In this document: piece after piece, positions 6,739 to 13,332 of the stretch
How positions within the stretch are numbered: the first letter of the stretch is position 1
Layout: every line of letters starts with the position of its first letter
Source: an uncultured Eubacteriales bacterium
GTDB taxonomy: Bacteria > Bacillota > Clostridia > Oscillospirales > Oscillospiraceae
Assembly (NCBI GenBank): GCA_900555735.1
Contig: USMI01000036.1
Coordinates: forward strand, 1 to 14,055
Length of the DNA stretch: 14,055 nucleotides
Direction of reading: 5' to 3'
Program-made: the position numbers and the translations under genes
Notes under the pieces: model-generated
Databases searched by the model: none
Seen by the model: only the letters and a program-made list of their open reading frames with translations
What the model was told of the DNA's origin: nothing

Positions 6739-7125
6739 TTAGCGCGTGGCCGGGGTCAGTACCACCGGCAGGATGGTTTTCGTGCCGATGAACACCCCGG
6801 CGGGGAGATCGGTGACGGTCTCATAGGCGGGGTGGCTCACCGACACTACATAGTTGGCCATGCTGCCGCCGGCGGTGCCGGGGCTCTGGGATTCGTAAAA
6901 GGGCTTGGCGGGCAGAATGAAGCCGTCGGCGATGCCGCTGCTGTCGGTGCGCTTGCGGTACAGGAGCACCCGCGCACCGCTCAGCATCACGGCTACCTCC
7001 ACCAGCGCCCGGTTCACCGGGAACGCGCCGTAGGCCGTGGACACCTGCACCCGCAGGCTGCCCCGTTCGGGGTTGCCCTCCAGAAAGGGCTGCAATTGCT
7101 GTAAGGAAAATTCCTGTGCTGACAT
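6739..7125 (-). CDS. Small protein with a predicted beta-sandwich (carboxypeptidase-regulatory-like) domain
   Basis: A 128-residue protein starting MSAQEFSLQQLQPF at ATG 7125, with AGGAGG at 7133-7138. A longer in-frame opening runs upstream but would cross the divergent leuS leader and has no ribosome site. After a short helical start, GSLRVQVSTAYGAFPVNRALVEV, TDSSGIADGFILPAK, YVVSVSHPAYETV and TKTILPVVLTPA read as alternating strands. The order (small-residue strand, DSSG turn, YxVxVxHPxY, final ILPV strand) is that of transthyretin/carboxypeptidase regulatory-like folds. No signal peptide is seen. It is first in the operon with the SpoIID-like gene, under a SigK-like promoter, so a spore-coat or cortex role is likely but unproven. 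I do not recognise a named family. Confidence 0.7.
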   Translation of the reverse strand: MSAQEFSLQQLQPFLEGNPERGSLRVQVSTAYGAFPVNRALVEVAVMLSGARVLLYRKRTDSSGIADGFILPAKPFYESQSPGTAGGSMANYVVSVSHPAYETVTDLPAGVFIGTKTILPVVLTPATR

Positions 7126-7142
7126 GGAAAGACCTCCTGTGT

Positions 7143-7163
7143 GCGGCGGAGGCGCTCCGCCGC
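7143..7163 (-). other. Leader hairpin of the sporulation operon
   Basis: GCGGCGGAG and CTCCGCCGC form a perfect 9-bp stem with a 3-base loop in the untranslated leader. It ends five bases before the AGGAGG ribosome site (7133-7138). It could stabilise the mRNA or affect initiation. There is no T tract, so it is not a terminator. Confidence 0.6.
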
Positions 7164-7178
7164 GAATAGAATATGTTA

Positions 7179-7206
7179 TATTGTATGAAAATGGCTGACA
7201 TAAGGT
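7179..7206 (-). promoter_or_regulatory. Candidate SigK/SigE-type sporulation promoter
   Basis: On the minus strand, CATACAATA (7187-7179) matches the -10 consensus of the mother-cell sigma factors, CATANNNTA for SigK and CATACAAT for SigE. An AC dinucleotide (7206-7205), the main SigK -35 feature, sits 17 bases upstream. No TTGACA-like -35 for the housekeeping sigma factor is spaced correctly. The position, about 55 bases upstream of a gene paired with a SpoIID-like gene, supports it. Confidence 0.6.
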
Positions 7207-7215
7207 GAAAATCCC

Positions 7216-7244
7216 TTGACAAACGGCGGCAAAGTGAGTACAAT
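7216..7244 (+). promoter_or_regulatory. Sigma-A promoter of leuS
   Basis: Consensus TTGACA (7216-7221), a 17-bp spacer and TACAAT (7239-7244) place the start near 7251, immediately before the T-box leader. It lies back to back with the minus-strand sporulation promoter. Confidence 0.92.
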
Positions 7245-7250
7245 GTGACC

Positions 7251-7525
7251 AATGTTCTGCAAAATGAAACAGAAGCGATGATGGGAAAAAAGCGCAGTGA
7301 TGCCTGACCCAAGAGAGCCGGCGGTCTGGTGCGAGCCGGTGCGGGCGCTGCGTGATACTGGCCCCGGAGCTTTCCGACTGAACAGGGCGGAACGGACGCG
7401 CCCCGTTACAGGCGATGCCCCTTATGATGAGAGGGGAACTGAGCGCCGACCGGGCGACCGGCGGCGGAATCAGGGTGGTAACACGTTTTCGCGTCCCTGA
7501 CTTCTTCGGAAGTCGGGGACTTTTT
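7251..7525 (+). promoter_or_regulatory. T-box leader (tRNA-Leu-sensing riboswitch) of leuS
   Basis: The leader has the T-box AGGGUGGUAACACG (7472-7485) and the Stem I apical motifs AGAGAG (7312-7317) and GGUGCGAGCC (about 7328-7337). The T-box bulge UGGU (7476-7479) complements ACCA, as expected for a tRNA-Leu with discriminator A. The best specifier is CUG at 7358-7360, a leucine codon followed by a purine in the 3' strand of Stem I, opposite the A-rich 5' side. Uncharged tRNA-Leu(CAG) would bind and stabilise the antiterminator, raising leuS expression during leucine starvation. The terminator at 7493-7525 competes with the antiterminator. Confidence 0.95.
7493..7525 (+). terminator. T-box attenuator terminator
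   Basis: A 12-bp stem, GTCCCTGACTTC (7493-7504) with GAAGTCGGGGAC (7509-7520), closes a TTCG tetraloop and is followed by TTTTT. Its 5' arm contains the TCCCT that pairs with AGGG of the T-box in the antiterminator, so the two structures exclude each other. Confidence 0.95.
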
Positions 7526-7565
7526 ATTTTGCCATAACAAAATTCGGATATAAGGAGAAGCAACC

Positions 7566-10076
7566 ATGAATTACGATTTTGCGGCCATTGAAAAGAAATG
7601 GCAGGAAAACTGGGAAAAGACCAAGCCCTACCGCGCCGTCACCGGCGACAAGACCCGTAAGAAGTTCTACGGCCTGATCGAGTTCCCCTATCCCTCCGCA
7701 CAGGGCCTGCATGTGGGCCATCCCCGTCCCTTTACGGCCATCGACATCGTGACCCGTAAAAAGCGCATGGAGGGCTATAACGTCCTGTTCCCCATCGGCT
7801 ACGACGCCTTTGGCCTGCCTACCGAGAACTTTGCCATCAAGAACCACATCCATCCCGCCATCGTCACCCACGACAACATCGCCAACTTCACCCGCCAGTT
7901 GAAGATGCTGGGCTATGGCTTCGACTGGGACCGCTGCGTCAATACCTCCGATCCGGAGTACTACAAGTGGACCCAGTGGATCTTCCTGCAGCTGTTCAAG
8001 CACGACATGGCCTATAAGGCCACCATGGCCGTCAACTGGTGCACCAGCTGCAAGGTGGTGCTGGCCAATGAAGAGGTCGTCAACGGCGTGTGCGAGCGCT
8101 GCGGCGGCGAAGTGGTGCAGAAGGAGAAGAGCCAGTGGATGCTGCGCATCACCAAGTATGCCCAGCGCCTGATCGACGATCTGGACGATCTGGACTATAT
8201 CGAGCGCGTCAAGACCCAGCAGAAGAACTGGATCGGCCGCTCCACCGGCGCGGACATCACCTTCAAGACCAACATGGGCGAGGATGTCACCGTGTATACC
8301 ACCCGTGCCGACACCCTGTTCGGTACCACCTATATGGTCATCTCTCCCGAGCATCCTACCCTGAAGAAGTGGCTGCCCCAGATCGCCAACCGGGCTGAGG
8401 TGGAGGCCTATCAGGCCGAGGCCGCCCGCAAGTCCGACTTCGAGCGCGGCGAGCTGAATAAGGACAAGACCGGCGTCCGTCTGGAGGGCGTGGAGGTCAT
8501 CAACCCCGTTACCCACAAGCCCCTGCCCATGTTCGTGTCCGACTATGTCCTGATGGGCTACGGCACCGGTATCGTCATGGGCGTGCCCGGCCACGACCAG
8601 CGCGACTGGGAGTTCGCCACCAAGTTCGGCCTGCCCATCATCGAGGTGGTCTCCGGCGGCGACGTCACCAAGGAGGCCTTCGTGGCCAAGGACGACAGCG
8701 CCATTATGGTGAACTCCGGCTTCCTGAACGGCATGACCGTCCGTGAAGCCATCCCCGCCATGAAGAAATATGTGGTGGAGCAGGGCTTCGGCAAGGAGAA
8801 GGTCAACTACAAGCTCCGCGACTGGGTGTTCTCCCGCCAGCGCTACTGGGGCGAGCCCATCCCTCTGGTCAACTGCGAAAAGTGCGGCTGGGTGCCGCTG
8901 CCGGAGGATCAGCTGCCGCTGGTGCTGCCGGAGGTGGAGGCCTATGAGCCTACCGACGACGGCGAGAGCCCGCTGGCCCGCATGACCGACTGGGTCAATA
9001 CCACCTGCCCCTGCTGCGGCGGCCCCGCCAAGCGCGAGACTGACACCATGCCCAACTGGGCCGGCTCCAGCTGGTACTTCCTGCGGTATATGGACCCCGA
9101 CAACAAGAACGAGCTGGTGTCCAAGGAGGCCGAGGAGTACTGGGGCCCCGTGGATTGGTACAACGGCGGCATGGAGCACACCACCCTGCACCTGCTGTAC
9201 TCCCGCTTCTGGCATAAGTTCCTGTACGATATCGGCGTGGTGCACACCAAGGAGCCCTACGCCAAGCGTACCAGCCACGGCATGATCCTTGGTGAGAACC
9301 CCTACTATGTGGGCAACGCCAAGACCGAGGCCGAGAAGGAGGAGCTGATCCGTCTGCACGGCAATCTGGCCCTGCGCCCTTCTGTGAAGATGTCCAAGTC
9401 TCTTGGCAACGTGGTGAATCCCGACGACGTGGTGAAGGAGTTCGGCGCCGACACCCTGCGTCTATATATCATGTTCATCGGCGACTTCGAGAAGACCGCC
9501 ACATGGTCCACCAACGCCGTCCGCGGCTGCAAGAAGTTTCTGGATCGCTGCTGGAACCTGATGGACATGGCTGAGGATAACGACCAGATCTCCGCCAAGA
9601 ACGAGTCCGTCATCCACAAGACCATCAAGAAGGTCACAAGCGACATCGACGAGCTGAAGATGAACACCGCCATCGCCGCCCTGATGGCGCTGGTCAACGC
9701 CTTCTATGCCAACGGTCTCACCAAGGGCGACCTGTCCATGCTGATGCTGATGCTGTCCCCCTTCGCGCCCCATATGGTGGAGGAGATGTGGGAGCTGACC
9801 GGCTTTGCCGCCAAGAGCGGCAAGATGGCCATGCAGATGTCCTGGCCTGCCTATGACGAGGCCAAGACCATCGACGCCAATGTGGAGATGGCCGTGCAGG
9901 TCAACGGCAAGCTGAAGGGCACCGTCAACGTCCCCGTGGACAGCGACGAGGCCACCGTCATGGAAGCTGTCAAGGCCGTGGAGAAGGTCCAGAAGGCCAC
10001 CGAGGGCATGGCCGTCGTCAAGACCATTCTGGTGAAGAACAAGCTCATCAACCTGATCGTGAAGCCCGCCAAGTAA
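7566..10076 (+). CDS. leuS: Leucine--tRNA ligase
   Basis: Cytoplasmic class I aminoacyl-tRNA synthetase that charges tRNA-Leu; 836 residues. The HIGH motif is HVGH (49-52) in YPSAQGLHVGHPRPF, and KMSKS is exact (608-612). Zinc-type pairs CTSC and CERCGG, then CEKCGW and CPCCGG, lie in the connective regions. The CP1 editing domain shows TTRADTLFG and YGTGIVMGVPGHDQRDWEFA. The text after HIGH (PRPFTAID instead of PEGYTATD) and PTENFAIKNHIHP mark a divergent LeuRS subtype rather than the E. coli form. ATG 7566 follows AAGGAG with correct spacing, and the upstream T-box with a Leu specifier confirms identity. The gene uses C-ending codons very heavily, as expected for high expression. Confidence 0.98.
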   Translation: MNYDFAAIEKKWQENWEKTKPYRAVTGDKTRKKFYGLIEFPYPSAQGLHVGHPRPFTAIDIVTRKKRMEGYNVLFPIGYDAFGLPTENFAIKNHIHPAIVTHDNIANFTRQLKMLGYGFDWDRCVNTSDPEYYKWTQWIFLQLFKHDMAYKATMAVNWCTSCKVVLANEEVVNGVCERCGGEVVQKEKSQWMLRITKYAQRLIDDLDDLDYIERVKTQQKNWIGRSTGADITFKTNMGEDVTVYTTRADTLFGTTYMVISPEHPTLKKWLPQIANRAEVEAYQAEAARKSDFERGELNKDKTGVRLEGVEVINPVTHKPLPMFVSDYVLMGYGTGIVMGVPGHDQRDWEFATKFGLPIIEVVSGGDVTKEAFVAKDDSAIMVNSGFLNGMTVREAIPAMKKYVVEQGFGKEKVNYKLRDWVFSRQRYWGEPIPLVNCEKCGWVPLPEDQLPLVLPEVEAYEPTDDGESPLARMTDWVNTTCPCCGGPAKRETDTMPNWAGSSWYFLRYMDPDNKNELVSKEAEEYWGPVDWYNGGMEHTTLHLLYSRFWHKFLYDIGVVHTKEPYAKRTSHGMILGENPYYVGNAKTEAEKEELIRLHGNLALRPSVKMSKSLGNVVNPDDVVKEFGADTLRLYIMFIGDFEKTATWSTNAVRGCKKFLDRCWNLMDMAEDNDQISAKNESVIHKTIKKVTSDIDELKMNTAIAALMALVNAFYANGLTKGDLSMLMLMLSPFAPHMVEEMWELTGFAAKSGKMAMQMSWPAYDEAKTIDANVEMAVQVNGKLKGTVNVPVDSDEATVMEAVKAVEKVQKATEGMAVVKTILVKNKLINLIVKPAK

Positions 10077-10086
10077 GCAGCCGGAT

Positions 10087-10124
10087 AAAAAGCGCGGCGG
10101 TTCACTTCAACCGCCGCGCTTTTT
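10087..10124 (+). terminator. Intrinsic terminator of leuS
   Basis: AAAAAGCGCGGCGGTT (10087-10102) and AACCGCCGCGCTTTTT (10109-10124) form a perfect 16-bp arm pair with a 6-base loop, ending in TTTTT. Confidence 0.95.
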
Positions 10125-10156
10125 CGCCATTTTGCGCAGAATTTGTGAAAAATATC

Positions 10157-10185
10157 TTGACAAGATATACCCGAATCAGTATAAT
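10157..10185 (+). promoter_or_regulatory. Consensus sigma-A promoter of rpsU
   Basis: Both hexamers are perfect, TTGACA (10157-10162) and TATAAT (10180-10185), with the ideal 17-bp spacer. It is one of the two strongest promoters in the window, suited to a ribosomal protein. The start should be near 10192. Confidence 0.95.
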
Positions 10186-10196
10186 ATCATTTGTTA

Positions 10197-10213
10197 AGTC
10201 ATGCCTAATGACT
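10197..10213 (+). other. Hairpin at the start of the rpsU leader
   Basis: AGTCAT (10197-10202) and ATGACT (10208-10213) form a stem with loop GCCTA at the very 5' end of the predicted transcript. Flanking TTA/TTAA could extend it with a bulge. It may protect the short mRNA or be a regulatory site. No known S21 leader motif is recognised. Confidence 0.4.
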
Positions 10214-10265
10214 CTTAAAGAGCACTCTGGATCGAGCCGGGTGCATCGGAGGGAGGGAAAAATAG

Positions 10266-10451
10266 ATGTCCGAAATTCATGTCAAGGAAGGCGAATCTCT
10301 GGATAGCGCCCTGAAGCGTTTCAAGAGAAGCTGCGCTAAGGCCGGTATCGTTGCTGAGGTGCGTCGCCGCGAGTGCTATGAAAGCCCCAGTGTCAAGCGT
10401 CGCAAGAAGTCCGAGGCTGCCCGGAAGAACCGCAACAAGCGTTACTATTGA
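10266..10451 (+). CDS. rpsU: 30S ribosomal protein S21
   Basis: A 61-residue, very basic protein matching bS21: MSEIHVKEGESLDSALKRFKR, then CAKAGIVAEVRRRECYESPS and a lysine/arginine-rich tail KRRKKSEAARKNRNKRYY. S21 sits on the platform of the small subunit near the 3' end of 16S rRNA and aids initiation. It is slightly longer than the usual 57-58 residues. ATG 10266 follows GGAGGGAGGG. The gene has its own consensus promoter and its own terminator, so it is a single-gene unit and not part of the lysine genes that follow. Confidence 0.98.
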   Translation: MSEIHVKEGESLDSALKRFKRSCAKAGIVAEVRRRECYESPSVKRRKKSEAARKNRNKRYY

Positions 10452-10458
10452 TGCAAGG

Positions 10459-10487
10459 AAAACACCACCCATTGGGTGGTGTTTTTT
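10459..10487 (+). terminator. Intrinsic terminator of rpsU
   Basis: AAAACACCACCC (10459-10470) pairs with GGGTGGTGTTTT (10474-10485) around loop ATT and runs into TTTTTT. It lies eight bases after the stop. Confidence 0.95.
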
Positions 10488-10528
10488 GCGTTCTCCATTT
10501 TCTCATAGGTTCCATGAAAAAATAGGGG

Positions 10529-10557
10529 TTCCTTTTTGGAAGCTTATCGGGTATAAT
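10529..10557 (+). promoter_or_regulatory. Candidate promoter of kamB-kamC
   Basis: A perfect -10 TATAAT (10552-10557) lies 17 bp after a weak -35 TTCCTT (10529-10534), giving a start about 30 bases before kamB. There is no lysine riboswitch or other RNA leader in this 105-base gap. Confidence 0.5.
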
Positions 10558-10592
10558 TATCTGTTGAATGACTACTCCGAAGGAGCGCAGAT

Positions 10593-11525
10593 ATGAAAGA
10601 ACAGCTTTTGCAGCAGCTTCACAGCGTGAAAACCATGTCCATCGTGGGCATGTGCAAGAATGCCGGAAAGACCACCATGCTCAACTGGCTGCTGGAGCAG
10701 GGAAGGCTTCCGGGTGTTCTGGGCCTGACCTCCATCGGCCGTGACGGCGAATCCACCGATATCGTCACCGGCACGGAAAAGCCCGGCATTTTCGTCCGGG
10801 AGGGCACCCTGATCGCCACGGCGCAGGATATGCTGCGGCTGGGGGATATTACCAAGGAAATACTCATGACCACCGGCATCCCAACGCCCTTGGGCGAGGT
10901 GGTCATTGTCCGGGCACGCAGTGCCGGACATGTGCAGCTGGCCGGCCCGTCCATCACCACCCAGCTGAAAACCGTGTCCCGCGAGTTCTTTGAGCTGGGC
11001 GCGGATGTCTCCATCATCGACGGCGCGCTGGGCCGCAAGAGCCTTGGCGCCCGCGCTGTGGCGGAGGGCGTCATCCTCTGTACCGGCGCCAGCTACGATA
11101 TGAATATGGACAAGGTGGTGGCCGACACTGCCCACATCTATCATCTGATGAACCTGCCCAAGGCGGAGACTCTGCCGCCGGAGGCTGTCGGCGGTCTTGA
11201 AAAATGCTGGCGGGAAAACGGCGCGGCCCTCGTCACCGGCGCGCTGACCGACAGCATGGTGCTGCCGCTGCTGCGCTCCGGCGTGCTGCGCAATGGCCGC
11301 CTTGTGGTGAAGGACCCCAGCAAGGTGCTGCTGAAGCCCGATACGCTGGATAAGCTGGCCACCCGCAGCGTCACACTGGAAACGGAGGAGGCCGCGCGCA
11401 CCCTGTGCGTCACCATCAACCCGGTTTCCGCCTACGGCTGGCGCTTCGACAAGGACGCCTTCATGGCCGCCATGACCGCCGCCGTGGACGCTCCCGTCAT
11501 CAACGTGAAGGAGGAATTACGATGA
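10593..11525 (+). CDS. kamB: Predicted lysine 5,6-aminomutase reactivase subunit KamB
   Basis: A 310-residue protein with an N-terminal P-loop GMCKNAGKTT (19-28) after a hydrophobic strand, so a nucleotide-binding protein. Later motifs include TSIGRDGESTDIVTG (about 47-61), VSIIDGALGRKSLGARA and GVILCTGASYDMNMDKVV. Length, P-loop position and direct coupling to a MutS-like ATPase match the KamB partner found in lysine fermentation clusters (and equivalents next to ornithine 4,5-aminomutase). The pair is thought to reactivate the B12/PLP-dependent aminomutase when its cobalamin is damaged; that role is largely from context. ATG 10593 has AAGGAG ten bases upstream. The stop overlaps the kamC start (ATGA). 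The identification is strengthened by kal about 2.3 kb downstream. Confidence 0.85.
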   Translation: MKEQLLQQLHSVKTMSIVGMCKNAGKTTMLNWLLEQGRLPGVLGLTSIGRDGESTDIVTGTEKPGIFVREGTLIATAQDMLRLGDITKEILMTTGIPTPLGEVVIVRARSAGHVQLAGPSITTQLKTVSREFFELGADVSIIDGALGRKSLGARAVAEGVILCTGASYDMNMDKVVADTAHIYHLMNLPKAETLPPEAVGGLEKCWRENGAALVTGALTDSMVLPLLRSGVLRNGRLVVKDPSKVLLKPDTLDKLATRSVTLETEEAARTLCVTINPVSAYGWRFDKDAFMAAMTAAVDAPVINVKEELR

Positions 11526-12982
11526 TCGCCATATCCTTTGATGAAAAGGTCAAGATTGGCCTGCAATACGCTCTGGAGACGCTGCACGGCTGCTCTCCCT
11601 TCGGACTGGAGCGCATCCGCCGCCTGCGGTTCTATACCCCCGACGAGCGCGCTGCGCTGGAAACGGAGCTGTACAACGTGCAGGCGCTGGCGGCGCATAA
11701 CGAGGCGCTGAAGGACACCTATACCCGTCTGATGACGGTCATGTGCCAGATCAAGGACATCCGCAACTCCCTGCGCCGCTGCCAGAACGGCGAGGTGCCG
11801 GATCATGTGGAGCTGTTCGAGATCAAGGGCTATCTCCAGCGGCTGCGGGACATCCGTCCGCTGCTGGACACCATCAACGAAGCTGCCCGGCTGAAGGATG
11901 TGGCCCTGCACGATCCCACCGCCGCGCTGGATATCCTCGACCCCAACCATACCGGCAGCCGCGGCTTCTATATCCCCGACAGCGCCACGGCGAAGCTGAA
12001 GGAAATCCGCACCGCCAAGAAGGACGTCGAGGAGCGGCTGTTCCACGCCCAGACCGATGCGGAGAAGGATGACCTGCGCCTGCAGCGTACCCGTGTCTGC
12101 GCCGAGGAGGAGAGCGAGGAGATGAAGGTGCGCCGCACCATGGGCGCGCAGCTGGCCCCCATGGTGGACGACCTGCTGGCGGACGCGGAGACCGTGGGCC
12201 GTCTGGACTTCATGGTGCAGAAGGCGCTGTTTGCCGTCCGCTACGGCGGCGTGCTGCCCCGGATCACCGACGGCGCGCTGGTGCTGGAGGATATGGTGAA
12301 TCCGGAGCTGGTGGATCTGCTGGCCGAGCAGGGAAGGGCCTTCGTCCCCGTGTCCATCGCGCTGGATCGCGGCGCTACCGTCATCACCGGCGCCAACATG
12401 GGCGGCAAGTCCGTGGCCATGAAGACCGTGGCGCTGAATGTGCTGCTTTTGCAGGCAGGCTTTCTGGTGTGCGCAAAGTCCGCCGCGATGCCGCTGTTCC
12501 ACAGCGTGAAGATGCTGTTTGACGATTTGCAGTCCATTCAGTCCGGCTTGTCCGGCTTTGGCTCCGAGATCGTGCAGTTCCAGAAGGCGCTTGCCGAGGT
12601 GGAGCAGGGCTACTCCCTGTTCCTGCTGGACGAGTTCGCACGGGGCACGAACCCCGATGAGGGCGCGGTGATCGTGCAGGCGGTCACGAAATATCTCAAC
12701 GGTGTCAACGCCATCTCTCTGCTGACCACCCACTATGACAAGGTGGCCGAGTGCGCCAACGACCACTATCAGATCATCGGCCTGCGCGACATAGACCCCG
12801 AGGAGATCCGCCGTGAGCTGTCCGTCACCAGCGAGGACGGCGTGGCGGTCATTGCCCGCCACATGAACTATGGCCTGTACCGGGTAGAGGGCAAGTCTGA
12901 CTGCCCCCGGGACGCCCTGAACATCTGCCGCATGCTGTCCTTGAAGCCGGAGATCCTGCGGTTGATCGAGGAGAACTATTAA
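11522..12982 (+). CDS. kamC: Predicted lysine 5,6-aminomutase reactivase ATPase KamC (MutS-like)
   Basis: A 486-residue protein with the MutS-type ATPase at its C-terminal half: Walker A GANMGGKSVAMKT (from residue 290), signature FGSEIVQFQKAL, Walker B LFLLDEFARGTNPDEG (Asp370, Glu371) and LLTTHYDK. The N-terminal half is helical, with a charged coiled-coil-like stretch about 150-215, and lacks the MutS mismatch-recognition domain with its Phe-X-Glu motif. It is therefore a MutS-related remodelling ATPase rather than a repair protein. ATG 11522 lies four bases inside kamB, with AAGGAGG just upstream; a longer in-frame opening from 11405 lies entirely inside kamB and is rejected. With KamB it should service lysine 5,6-aminomutase. 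No simple terminator follows, only repeat copy B. Confidence 0.88.
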   Translation: MIAISFDEKVKIGLQYALETLHGCSPFGLERIRRLRFYTPDERAALETELYNVQALAAHNEALKDTYTRLMTVMCQIKDIRNSLRRCQNGEVPDHVELFEIKGYLQRLRDIRPLLDTINEAARLKDVALHDPTAALDILDPNHTGSRGFYIPDSATAKLKEIRTAKKDVEERLFHAQTDAEKDDLRLQRTRVCAEEESEEMKVRRTMGAQLAPMVDDLLADAETVGRLDFMVQKALFAVRYGGVLPRITDGALVLEDMVNPELVDLLAEQGRAFVPVSIALDRGATVITGANMGGKSVAMKTVALNVLLLQAGFLVCAKSAAMPLFHSVKMLFDDLQSIQSGLSGFGSEIVQFQKALAEVEQGYSLFLLDEFARGTNPDEGAVIVQAVTKYLNGVNAISLLTTHYDKVAECANDHYQIIGLRDIDPEEIRRELSVTSEDGVAVIARHMNYGLYRVEGKSDCPRDALNICRMLSLKPEILRLIEENY

Positions 12983-12998
12983 GGCTTCCGGGCTTGGA

Positions 12999-13186
12999 AA
13001 AAAGCTTCGCAGAATTCGCCGCCCGCCATGGCGGCGAACTATTGGGATCGTTTTTCGCCGCGACATGTGCGTGGCGAAAAACACTTTGCGCGGAGAGAGT
13101 GTTCATTCCCACGCACTGCGTGGGAATGAGCGCGGGTCGCAGCGAGAGCCTGCTTGCTCCAAATGGGCGATGCCCATTTGGAGCAA
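12999..13186 (+). repeat. Multi-hairpin intergenic repeat, copy B
   Basis: This is the second copy of the element at 3383-3539, in the same orientation, downstream of kamC. It has motif AAAAGCTTCGCAGAA; hairpin 1, TTCGCCGCC/GGCGGCGAA (13015-13023/13030-13038); hairpin 2, a 13-bp stem GTTTTTCGCCGCG/CGTGGCGAAAAAC (13050-13062/13070-13082) with loop ACATGTG; and hairpin 3, a perfect 15-bp stem TTGCTCCAAATGGGC/GCCCATTTGGAGCAA (13154-13168/13172-13186). Between hairpins 2 and 3 there is an additional 25-base palindrome (13104-13128) that copy A lacks. No coding frame fits; the rest of 12983-13281 holds nothing else I can support. Confidence 0.78.
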
Positions 13187-13281
13187 ATTTTATCGCTCCG
13201 GTTTCCCGAAGCGAAATTTTTCACACAAACCGTTGGAAAGTTGCACAAAAAATTAGTTTGTTATTTGTATCACAAACCCCC

Positions 13282-13310
13282 TTGACAAGACTTGCAATAC
13301 CTGTCATAAT
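13282..13310 (+). promoter_or_regulatory. Sigma-A promoter of the lysine-riboswitch/kal transcript
   Basis: TTGACA (13282-13287), a 17-bp spacer and CATAAT (13305-13310). The start should be near 13317, just before the riboswitch. Confidence 0.92.
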
Positions 13311-13332
13311 TGACACTAGTAATATTCCGAAT

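Noticed and set aside
7524..9359. Minus-strand open frame of 611 codons opposite leuS
   Set aside because: The composition (His, Gly, Val, Leu repeats) mirrors leuS codon bias. The frame starts inside leuS and runs through its ribosome-binding site into the T-box terminator region.
11405..11521. Longer N-terminus for kamC
   Set aside because: The extension is entirely inside kamB in another frame and reads as Arg/His-rich noise; ATG 11522 has AAGGAGG and a normal 4-base overlap.
11432..13084. Minus-strand open frame of 550 codons opposite kamC
   Set aside because: It is a shadow of kamC with the same low-complexity signature, and its start lies inside intergenic repeat copy B.
12983..13281. 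CRISPR-like repeats downstream of kamC
   Set aside because: The inverted repeats are different hairpins, each occurring once here, not direct repeats with regular spacers; no cas gene is nearby.
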